Assembly (NCBI GenBank): GCA_017652545.1
Contig: JAGCAV010000080.1
Location: 1-7,892, forward strand
DNA: 7,892 nt
Reading direction: 5' to 3'
DNA from: Lachnospiraceae bacterium
GTDB lineage: Bacteria; Bacillota_A; Clostridia; Lachnospirales; Lachnospiraceae
Part shown: positions 1 through 5,963 of the stretch, in pieces
Layout: the number at the start of each line of letters is the position of its first letter
Position numbering within the stretch: position 1 is the first letter of the stretch
Translations under genes and position numbers: made by a program
Notes under the pieces: generated by a model
What the model was told of the DNA's origin: nothing
The model's input: the letters and a program-made list of their open reading frames with translations, nothing else
Database searches by the model: none

Positions 1-348
1 CACCGCCACAGGCATTCCGTCTTCTTTCCGGAAGGCGATCATGGCGCCGAACGCGTCCTTCTGCCATCCTGTTTCCAGCTCCACCTTCCTGAACATGAGT
101 CCGTGAGGACGCATCGCGTAAGTGAGCTGCTCGTGCGGATCCGTAATACTGTCCGGAATCTGCGCCGGCTTATAGTGATAGTATTTCAGGATATCATCGA
201 TGGCATCCTTTGTGATGATGCGCACATCGGCGTACGCGTTCGCTTCTCTGCCTCCCGAAACGGCGTCGGCAAGACGGAGCAGGGATTCGTCAAAGACTTC
301 CTGATCATGCTGTTTTCTCAGTTTTAACTGTTCGTCAAACCAACCCAT
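1..348 (-). CDS. NHLM/NHLP-type bacteriocin export ABC transporter, second subunit (ABC2), N-terminal part
   Basis: The visible 116 codons run off the left edge, so only the N-terminus is present. The protein begins MGWFDEQLKLRKQHDQ and continues with LADAVSGG, a region around ILKYYHYKP, and RPHGLMFRKVELETGWQKD. I recognise this as the long soluble N-terminal region of the NHLM micro-ABC2 family, which precedes its membrane and ATPase domains; those should lie beyond position 1. In known systems this subunit lacks the C39 peptidase and works with a peptidase-bearing ABC1 and a HlyD-like protein to export modified peptides. The ATG at 348 has an AAGAGG ribosome-binding site at 360-355, six bases upstream. 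It would normally follow ABC1 directly, but here a roughly 455-bp S23-type cassette separates the two. The family call comes from the N-terminal sequence and the neighbours, because the ATPase motifs are not visible. Confidence 0.85.
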   Translation of the reverse strand, partial: MGWFDEQLKLRKQHDQEVFDESLLRLADAVSGGREANAYADVRIITKDAIDDILKYYHYKPAQIPDSITDPHEQLTYAMRPHGLMFRKVELETGWQKDAFGAMIAFRKEDGMPVAV

Positions 349-384
349 TCATGGCCTCTTCCTGATTTTCAAATCCGTAACATA

Positions 385-419
385 GTGTGAAATGTGGAGT
401 GTGGAGAGTGAAGTGTGGA
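385..419 (+). repeat. Left inward-facing heptamer array (5 units)
   Basis: Five consecutive 7-nt units read GTGTGAA, ATGTGGA, GTGTGGA, GAGTGAA and GTGTGGA, preceded by ATA at 382-384. The plus strand of the array has no C at all. In the minus-strand transcript this array lies just after the S23-type stop codon, as a pyrimidine-rich 3' arm able to pair with the array at 833-806. The units are degenerate around a GNGTNNA pattern. Confidence 0.7.
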
Positions 420-428
420 ATAAACAAA

Positions 429-776
429 TCACTTTCCTGAACGTATCGTCCTTGTCGTTGACGACAGCATCTTTCTGATCTCATCTGCCTCACTACGCAG
501 CTTTTCATATTGTTCATCCGGTAAATAGTCTGTTTGATTAAGTAGTTCCAGCCAATATATTGTCTCAACTGTTTCCTTTAATGCAATATAGACTTTCGAC
601 AGAAAATCGTTCCTGCTGATTGCACATTCAGCTTCTGTCAAATTTGCTCCGATTGATGTTCCGGATTTAAGTAACTGTTTTGAAAGAACATATTCTCTTT
701 TTTCATTACACAGATACTGATAAGTTTTGACGATTTGTATTGCAAGTATTTTGCTTTTATCTCTTGCTGTACCCAC
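429..776 (-). CDS. Four-helix-bundle protein, S23 / 23S rRNA intervening-sequence protein family
   Basis: This is a small basic protein of 115 residues when started at the GTG at 776. It carries the family hallmarks: DKSKILAIQIVKTYQYL near the N-terminus, then EYVLSKQLLKSGTSIGANLT, then a third helix with SKVYIALKETVETIYWLELL, and a charged C-terminal helix (YEKLRSEADEIRKM). The fold is a four-helix bundle related to the Avd protein of diversity-generating retroelements. Family members are encoded inside 23S rRNA intervening sequences and also as stand-alone genes, and their biochemical role is not established. I chose the GTG at 776 because AAGAGG (788-783) lies six bases upstream and the protein then begins at the conserved region. 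An in-frame TTG at 797 would add seven residues. The gene is clearly more AT-rich than its neighbours, which suggests transfer. Confidence 0.88.
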   Translation of the reverse strand: MGTARDKSKILAIQIVKTYQYLCNEKREYVLSKQLLKSGTSIGANLTEAECAISRNDFLSKVYIALKETVETIYWLELLNQTDYLPDEQYEKLRSEADEIRKMLSSTTRTIRSGK

Positions 777-782
777 AAACAA

Positions 783-788
783 CCTCTT
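783..788 (-). promoter_or_regulatory. Ribosome-binding site deciding the GTG start of the S23-type gene
   Basis: Minus-strand AAGAGG is followed after six bases (TTGTTT) by the GTG at 776. The same AAGAGG plus six-base spacing precedes the ATG of ABC2 at 348. If the upstream TTG at 797 were used instead, this site would lie inside the coding region. Confidence 0.5.
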
Positions 789-805
789 GGATTTCAAATC
801 CCAGC

Positions 806-833
806 TCCACTCTCAACTCTTAACTCTCAACTC
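806..833 (-). repeat. Right inward-facing heptamer array (4 units)
   Basis: On the minus strand four consecutive 7-nt units read GAGTTGA, GAGTTAA, GAGTTGA and GAGTGGA, preceded by ATA at 836-834. The array starts five bases after the ABC1 stop codon and lies upstream of the S23-type gene. It is in inverted orientation to the array at 385-419 and shares its GNGTNNA pattern, so it can form the 5' arm of an RNA stem. Confidence 0.7.
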
Positions 834-838
834 TATTC

Positions 839-3019
839 TCAATCGCTCGAGATCAGTTCTGTGTAGTAACCGCCCTTTGCGTACAGTTCCTCATGTGTGC
901 CCCGTTCCACGACCTTCCCTTTGTCAAACACGATGATCTCGTCGCTGTCCCTGATGGTGGAAAGGCGGTGGGCAATCACAATGCAGGTGATGCCCCTGTC
1001 CTTGACGGCTTTGACCAGGTCGTATTCTGTCCTGGCATCCAGGGCGCTGGTCGCCTCATCCATGATGATCACAGACGGATCCTGTGCCAGTACACGGGCA
1101 ATCTCCAGACGCTGCCGCTGGCCTCCGGACAGATCCTTGCCGCCTTCCGTCAGCTTTCCGTCATAACCGCCCTCCCTGAGCATGATATCGTCATGAATCT
1201 GCGCATCTCTTGCCGCCAGAATCATCTCAAAGTCTTCAATGGAATCATCCCACATCTTAATATTGTTTTCGATGGTATCTTCAAACAGGATGATATCCTG
1301 GTCAACCACTGCGACGGAACCCGTAAACACACTGCGGTCGATCTCGTCGATGGACTTCCCGTCGAAGAGGATCTCTCCGCTCCAGGGCCGGTACAGGCCC
1401 GAGATCAGATTGGCCAGCGTACTCTTGCCGCAGCCGGAAGCGCCTACGAACGCGACGCGGCTTCCCGTCTTTAATGACATGGAGAAGTCCGTGATCAGCG
1501 GCGGGGCGAGGCGCGAGTAGCCGAATGTCACATGCTTAAGCTCAACATTGCCGCTGAGCTTTTGATAATCAGTCTCTTCGCTGCTCTTCTTCTCCGCAAA
1601 CGCCGGATCCTCCGGATATTCCATGACATCATCGATCCGCTCCATCTGTGTGCGCATCTCCTGAAGTGCCTGGCCTGCAGAAACGATCGTCATGGCCGGT
1701 GTCAGGAAGGAGCTCATAAAAGCCTGAAACGTCATAATGGAACCCAGCGTGAACTTTCCCTGCATGGTCAGAAATACACCGATCACCAGGACTGCATCGG
1801 TCGTCAGGGCAGATACAATGGCAGGAATGATCCCCAGATAGGCATTCAGTTTCGCAAACCGGACCGTCTGGGTATTCACGGATGCCTGGTATCCGGCCCA
1901 TTTACCGAAGAAACCGTTCTCAGCGCCGCTGGCTTTGATCGTCTCGACCATCTGGATGCCGGACAGCGTAAACGAAGCCAGTTTCCCGGCGTCGCGCATC
2001 TGGACCCTGGTAATATTGATCCTTTTTCTCGAGATCAGCGTGCCCATCAGGGCATTGATCACGATCGAAACAATGCCGATCAGCGTCAGCAGAGGCGAAT
2101 AACGGATCATGATGACAAGATAGAAGAACATCATGACCACGTTCAGGGCCAGAGGGGTCAGCGTATTGACCAGTGTCTCCGCAATGGTCGCGTTGGTGTT
2201 CTTCCGCATCTGGATATCACCGGCCATGCGCTGTCCGAAAAACTCCAGCGGCAGCTTCAGCACCTTCCACATGTACGTGCTGTTGCCGATCACAGACATC
2301 TTCCCGTTGATCCTCAGGCTGTAAATGCTTTCTACCGCCTTCACGAACACCTGGACAAATCCCAGGAGTGCAAACAGAATGATGAACGGCATGAGCAGTT
2401 CGCGGTTTTCACCTGTCAGCAGATGATCCATAAAGAAACGGCTGAATACCGGATTGATGATTCCGACCAGGTAGGTGATCATCATGGTCAGCATAACAAA
2501 GATGGCAGCCGCCCTGGCTCCTGAAAGCCGTTTTGCAGCAAAATCCAGCGTGCTCCTGGGCTTTCCGCCCCGCTCAAATTTCTCTCCCGGTTTGAACTGC
2601 AGGCAGATCCCGGTAAAGGACTTGTCGAACGTCTCCATGGGAACCTTGACGGTCCCGCGGGCCGGATCATTGATATAGGCATTCTTTCCCCTGAAACCGC
2701 AAAGAACCACAAAGTGGTTGAAATTCCAGTGGATGATACAGGGGAAACCGCCATGTTCCTTCAGGCCTTCCGGCTCCATCCTGTAGGCATCCGCCTCCAG
2801 TCCGTAATTCCTTCCGGCCATAAGAACATTCCTTGCATTGGAACCGTCCCTTGACACGCCGCAGTCCAGCCTGACCTGTTCCAGGGGAACCCATTTTCCG
2901 TAATAAGCCAGTATCATCGCCAGACAGGCAGCCCCGCATTCCAGCGCTTCCATCTGCATGATGACAGGCACTTTGGCAACACCCCGGCTGACGCTATCTC
3001 TATTCACAGATTTGAACAC
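839..3019 (-). CDS. Peptidase C39-containing ABC exporter, NHLM/NHLP-type (ABC1)
   Basis: This 726-residue membrane protein should cut the leader from a ribosomal peptide and export the core using ATP. A C39 cysteine protease domain occupies about residues 15-145, with Q22, C28, H102 and D118 as the expected oxyanion and catalytic residues. A six-helix membrane domain follows at about 165-455. The ATPase domain at about 490-726 has Walker A GASGCGKST (526-534), Q-loop Q574, signature LSGGQ (630-634), Walker B ending DE (654-655), and switch histidine H684, so all key residues are intact. Length and order fit the NHLM micro-ABC1 family. It starts at GTG 3019, six bases after GGAGG, and ends at TGA 841-839. 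It follows the HlyD-like gene by 20 bases, so the two are probably co-transcribed. Its partner ABC2 lies downstream beyond the S23-type cassette. Confidence 0.93.
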   Translation of the reverse strand: MFKSVNRDSVSRGVAKVPVIMQMEALECGAACLAMILAYYGKWVPLEQVRLDCGVSRDGSNARNVLMAGRNYGLEADAYRMEPEGLKEHGGFPCIIHWNFNHFVVLCGFRGKNAYINDPARGTVKVPMETFDKSFTGICLQFKPGEKFERGGKPRSTLDFAAKRLSGARAAAIFVMLTMMITYLVGIINPVFSRFFMDHLLTGENRELLMPFIILFALLGFVQVFVKAVESIYSLRINGKMSVIGNSTYMWKVLKLPLEFFGQRMAGDIQMRKNTNATIAETLVNTLTPLALNVVMMFFYLVIMIRYSPLLTLIGIVSIVINALMGTLISRKRINITRVQMRDAGKLASFTLSGIQMVETIKASGAENGFFGKWAGYQASVNTQTVRFAKLNAYLGIIPAIVSALTTDAVLVIGVFLTMQGKFTLGSIMTFQAFMSSFLTPAMTIVSAGQALQEMRTQMERIDDVMEYPEDPAFAEKKSSEETDYQKLSGNVELKHVTFGYSRLAPPLITDFSMSLKTGSRVAFVGASGCGKSTLANLISGLYRPWSGEILFDGKSIDEIDRSVFTGSVAVVDQDIILFEDTIENNIKMWDDSIEDFEMILAARDAQIHDDIMLREGGYDGKLTEGGKDLSGGQRQRLEIARVLAQDPSVIIMDEATSALDARTEYDLVKAVKDRGITCIVIAHRLSTIRDSDEIIVFDKGKVVERGTHEELYAKGGYYTELISSD

Positions 3020-3025
3020 AGTTTT

Positions 3026-3030
3026 CCTCC
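3026..3030 (-). promoter_or_regulatory. Strong ribosome-binding site supporting the GTG start of ABC1
   Basis: Minus-strand GGAGG lies six bases (AAAACT) before the GTG at 3019-3017. It sits in the 20-base gap after the HlyD-like stop codon. It supports this GTG over the later in-frame GTG at codon 5, and it gives the whole C39 domain. Confidence 0.7.
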
Positions 3031-3039
3031 CGCCGGGAA

Positions 3040-3456
3040 TCAGTTAAACAGAAGTGACATGATCCTGGTACTCTTGTAACGCACCTTTACTTCATATTCG
3101 CCATCCGGTATATCGGCATTGGCACCGGCAATGACCCGGCCATCTGCACCTCTGCCGATGGTGGTGATCTCCGTCTGAGTGTCACCAGACGTCAGGATCA
3201 TGCCGCTTTCCACGTTTTTCTCCATGGCTTCATCGTCAAAGGTGACGGTCAGAACACCCTCTTTGGCATAGGCCGTCCCGGTCGCATAGCTTTCAAATGA
3301 GGCAAAGGCGCCCCATACCAGCAGACCGCCCAGAAAAAGGATCACAGCAGCAAGCACTGCCCAGACCGAGGGATTCGTCACCCGCATGTAATCATTCAGG
3401 CTCTCCGGCGAAGACAGTGTCTCCAGACTCTTTTTTCGAAAGATCTCGTTTTCCAT
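3040..3456 (-). CDS. Short NHLM-type HlyD-like secretion protein
   Basis: This 138-residue protein has a cytoplasmic N-terminus (FRKKSLETLSSPESLNDYM), one membrane segment at about residues 31-50 (VWAVLAAVILFLGGLLVWGA), and a small extracytoplasmic beta-rich tail to residue 138. The N-terminal block, with its LSSPE motif and conserved TM start, is typical of the NHLM bacteriocin system HlyD-like protein. Standard members of that family are several hundred residues long with a coiled-coil hairpin and lipoyl-like halves. Here only the anchor and a tail of about 88 residues remain, with no coiled coil visible. The gene ends cleanly 20 bases before ABC1 and starts at ATG 3456 with AAGGAG upstream, so it looks like an intact compact form and not a fragment. 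It probably acts as the membrane adaptor of the export complex; a Gram-positive cell would need no outer-membrane bridge. Confidence 0.8.
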   Translation of the reverse strand: MENEIFRKKSLETLSSPESLNDYMRVTNPSVWAVLAAVILFLGGLLVWGAFASFESYATGTAYAKEGVLTVTFDDEAMEKNVESGMILTSGDTQTEITTIGRGADGRVIAGANADIPDGEYEVKVRYKSTRIMSLLFN

Positions 3457-3497
3457 GAAGGTTTCTTCTCCTTCCGCTCTCCACGCGCCTCACTCTG

Positions 3498-4595
3498 TTA
3501 CACCCAGTTCTCTTCAAGAAATGCCAGCATCTTTGCGGCTGTCGGAGGACATCCGCCGACATTTTTTTCGAAACAGGCTGTGCAGCGTCCGACGCCGATC
3601 CTGCCGTTTTCTCCCTGCCAGCCCTGTCCGATCGCCACCGGCGGCAGGCCTTTATGAAGCATTCCGCTCTCCTCCAGCCTGCACAGGGCATGGATCAGGG
3701 AACCGTAGCAGGCACTGCAGGCATCCTTCGGCTGCGCAAAAGCAGCCAGACGTTTCACCCGCCCGGACATTTTCATCTTCAGGCCGGATGCTTCCGCAGG
3801 CTCATTGATCCTGATGATCCTGGCACCCGCGGTATCCGTGCTTCCGACTCCGAGCGCCTCCGCCATTCTGATATACGGGACATCATCCACCTGATAGCCC
3901 ATGCTCTCACAGACAAACGCATCACACAGGACCGGGTCGGCAAAACCGAGGATCCGGTTCATCGTCACCGGATTCCCACCCTCCTCAAAGTCAAGGTCAC
4001 CGCAGATGTTGTCAACAAGGATAAAACTGTTCGGAGCAACCACATTCAGATGAGCAATGGGTTTGTGCAGTCCCATGGTGTGGAAGCGGCGCTTCTCGGA
4101 GTTGGGGATGATCCCCTTGTTGTTCTTTAACGCACAGGTCACGATCGTCTGGCAATGCCCTTTCAGGACAGGCATGTTGATCATAAAGTCCGCTGCCATG
4201 GCCTGATCGCACACCTCGATCTTCATTCCTTTCGCGTCATATGACCGGTGAGTGTCCTTCTGCAGGTCGATAAACGGTACATTGTACTGCGCGCAGATCC
4301 TGTCATATCCGGCAATTCTGAAGGCTGCCCCTGTCCCGCATCCGACCCAGGAACCCTCCATGATACACACATTCGGAAAACCGTTTTCTTGCAGGTACTC
4401 AATGGCACCTGCCAGCAGCTCCGCATGCGTCGTAGCCCCGGAGGAAGGCGGATTGCTTGTCACCAGATTCGGTTTCAGCGCGATCTTCGCATCCTTCCTG
4501 CCGATCATCGCAGCCACATCAGCTGCGGCAAGCAGCGCTTTTGTCATCTCCTTATAATCCGTGCCGTGGATCATCAGAATATCATTTTTATTCAT
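3498..4595 (-). CDS. DUF362 domain-containing protein with C-terminal cysteine cluster
   Basis: This 365-residue protein is predicted to be cytoplasmic, with no signal peptide or membrane segment. It matches DUF362 in its layout: KIALKPNLV at about 37-45, the central block with NMPVLKGHCQTIVTCALKN (about 140-158) followed by KG and FHTMGLHKPIAHL (171-183), and ILVDNI (192-197). The C-terminus has C293-x2-C296 and then C338-x2-C341 and C349 before P350-P351. This is not the classic ferredoxin pattern but could bind an iron-sulfur cluster or zinc. Many DUF362 proteins carry Fe-S domains, and their reaction is mostly unknown. The gene starts at ATG 4595 with AAAGGTGA upstream and ends 41 bases before the HlyD-like gene, so it may head the export operon. 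A link to peptide maturation is inferred from position only. Confidence 0.85.
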   Translation of the reverse strand: MNKNDILMIHGTDYKEMTKALLAAADVAAMIGRKDAKIALKPNLVTSNPPSSGATTHAELLAGAIEYLQENGFPNVCIMEGSWVGCGTGAAFRIAGYDRICAQYNVPFIDLQKDTHRSYDAKGMKIEVCDQAMAADFMINMPVLKGHCQTIVTCALKNNKGIIPNSEKRRFHTMGLHKPIAHLNVVAPNSFILVDNICGDLDFEEGGNPVTMNRILGFADPVLCDAFVCESMGYQVDDVPYIRMAEALGVGSTDTAGARIIRINEPAEASGLKMKMSGRVKRLAAFAQPKDACSACYGSLIHALCRLEESGMLHKGLPPVAIGQGWQGENGRIGVGRCTACFEKNVGGCPPTAAKMLAFLEENWV

Positions 4596-4618
4596 CCGGT
4601 CACCTTTCGTTCATAACA

Positions 4619-4651
4619 AGGATGACAGGACGCTGCGCATCCTGTCATCCT
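4619..4651 (-). terminator. Hairpin after ackA, probable terminator or attenuator
   Basis: A perfect 12-bp stem on the minus strand, AGGATGACAGGA, then a 9-base loop (TGCGCAGCG), then TCCTGTCATCCT. It begins 23 bases after the ackA stop codon. It is followed by a weak T-rich stretch (TGTTATG), not a clean T-run, so termination may be partial. The DUF362 start codon lies only 23 bases beyond the stem. Confidence 0.65.
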
Positions 4652-4674
4652 CCGTTCAAATATCTGTGACTTGC

Positions 4675-5877
4675 TTATTTTGCAGCGTTTACCAGTTCTA
4701 CGGTCTCACGGCAGATGGCCAGCTCCTCATTTGTGGGAATGACGGCTACCTTGACCTTGCTGTCAGCTGTTGACAGGATGAAGTTCTCACCGCGCTTCTT
4801 ATTCTGTTCCTCATCCATGGTGATCCCGAGATATCCGAGATATTCAAGAACTTTCTTTCTGACAATGCCTGCATTCTCGCCGATGCCGCCGGTAAACGTG
4901 ATGGCATCGACACCGTTCATGGCTGCCACATAGGAACCGATGTATTTCGCGACCCTGTAGGCAAAAGCATCGATCGCCAGACCGGCCGCCTCATTGCCCT
5001 GGTTCATGGCCTCCTCCAGATCACGGAAGTCGCTGGAAAGATTGTCGGAAAGCGCATACACGCCTGACTGCTTGTTCAGGATCGTCAGCATCTTGCTGAC
5101 ATCAAAACCTTCTTTCTTGCAGACAAACTCAAGAACCGCCGGATCCAGATCGCCGGAGCGGGTGCCCATGATCAGACCTTCCAATGGGGTCAGGCCCATG
5201 GAAGTGTCCGCGCACTTGCCGTTCAGGACTGCGCTGATGGAAGCGCCGTTGCCCAGGTGTGCCACGATGACCTTTGAATTGTTGAAGTCAAGGCCGAGGT
5301 ACTTGATGGTCTCCTTGGAAACAAAGCTGTGGCTGGTTCCGTGGAAGCCGTACTTGCGGACAGCGTAATCCTTGTAGAACTTGGTCGGAATGGCATAACG
5401 GTATGCCTTCGCGGGCATGGTCTGATGGAAAGCTGTATCGAAGACCGCAACATTGGGTTTGCCGGGCATGAGCTTCATGCAGGCACGAATACCCATCAGG
5501 TTGGCCGGATTATGCAGCGGGCCGAGGTCACAGCACTCATCGATGACTTCGATGACTTCATCGTTGATGATGCGGGACTCAGTGATCTTGGAGCCGCCAT
5601 GCAGGACACGATGGCCGATCGCTTCAACCTCATCAAGGCTCTTCAGAACACCGGTCTTCTCGTTGACCAGTGCATCCAGAACCATCGCGATGGCTTCCGT
5701 ATGAGTGGGCATGGGTGCTTCCGTTACTTCCTTTTCACCGCCGGTGGGCTGATAGACCAGTCTGCCGTCAATGCCGATGCGCTCGCACAGACCTTTTGCT
5801 GCGACTTCTTCCGTATCGGAATTGATGAGCTGGAATTTCAGGGATGAGCTTCCGCAGTTTACTACTAATACATTCAT
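4675..5877 (-). CDS. ackA: Acetate kinase
   Basis: This 400-residue cytoplasmic enzyme interconverts acetyl phosphate plus ADP with acetate plus ATP, the ATP-yielding last step of acetate fermentation. It is full length for the family. The N-terminal motif VLVVNCGSSSLKFQL is present (N7), as are GHRVLHGG (R90), VFDTAFH (D147), YGFHGTSH (H179), the GTRSGDLDP loop (R240), the nucleotide-binding FTGGIGEN (about 328-335) and PTNEE near the end (E384). These correspond to the catalytic residues described for the Methanosarcina thermophila enzyme. It starts at ATG 5877 with AAGGAG ten bases upstream. It follows pta by 86 bases with no strong terminator between, so the two are likely co-transcribed from the promoter at 7050-7022. 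A stable hairpin follows it. Confidence 0.98.
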   Translation of the reverse strand: MNVLVVNCGSSSLKFQLINSDTEEVAAKGLCERIGIDGRLVYQPTGGEKEVTEAPMPTHTEAIAMVLDALVNEKTGVLKSLDEVEAIGHRVLHGGSKITESRIINDEVIEVIDECCDLGPLHNPANLMGIRACMKLMPGKPNVAVFDTAFHQTMPAKAYRYAIPTKFYKDYAVRKYGFHGTSHSFVSKETIKYLGLDFNNSKVIVAHLGNGASISAVLNGKCADTSMGLTPLEGLIMGTRSGDLDPAVLEFVCKKEGFDVSKMLTILNKQSGVYALSDNLSSDFRDLEEAMNQGNEAAGLAIDAFAYRVAKYIGSYVAAMNGVDAITFTGGIGENAGIVRKKVLEYLGYLGITMDEEQNKKRGENFILSTADSKVKVAVIPTNEELAICRETVELVNAAK

Positions 5878-5963
5878 AGGGCATTTTCTCCTTGTTTATT
5901 ATTCTTTATGAAAGGACAGGGAACCGGAACTGCCCGCGCTCCCTGACATTTGCGGGAAGCTGA

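Larger units (their letters stand above)
382..836 (-). mobile_element. S23/IVS-like cassette inserted between the two export ABC genes
   Basis: This AT-rich block lies between the ABC1 stop codon (841-839) and the ABC2 ribosome-binding site (360-355). It contains one four-helix-bundle gene. Each end begins ATA followed by tandem 7-nt repeats pointing inward: five at 385-419 on the plus strand and four at 833-806 on the minus strand. The arms are complementary enough for an RNA stem: minus-strand GAGAGTGGAG (814-805) can pair at all ten positions, one as G-U, with CTTCACTCTC (413-404). In 23S rRNA intervening sequences, S23-family genes are likewise enclosed by stem-forming ends. By eye, 541-600 has 21 G+C in 60, against 35 in 60 at 1321-1380 in ABC1. 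No transposase or clean target duplication is seen, so the exact borders and the mobility are inferred. Confidence 0.6.

Noticed and set aside
382..420. Heptamer arrays considered as a CRISPR array
   Set aside because: The units are 7 nt, degenerate and without spacers, and there are no cas genes.
335..568. Minus-strand 77-codon frame overlapping the S23-type gene and the left repeat array
   Set aside because: It is a shadow of the S23 gene in another frame. Its repetitive PHFTLHTPHFTL stretch is just a translation of the heptamer array.
1532..2524. Long plus-strand open frame (330 codons) opposite ABC1, rich in His, Arg, Asp and Gln
   Set aside because: It lies wholly antisense to a well-supported transporter gene. 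Its composition is that of a mirror frame, with no recognisable domain and no operon context.
5917..5945. Possible hairpin (CAGGGA with TCCCTG) between pta and ackA
   Set aside because: It has only six base pairs around a 17-base loop and no T-tract, so it is too weak to call a terminator inside a typical pta-ackA pair.
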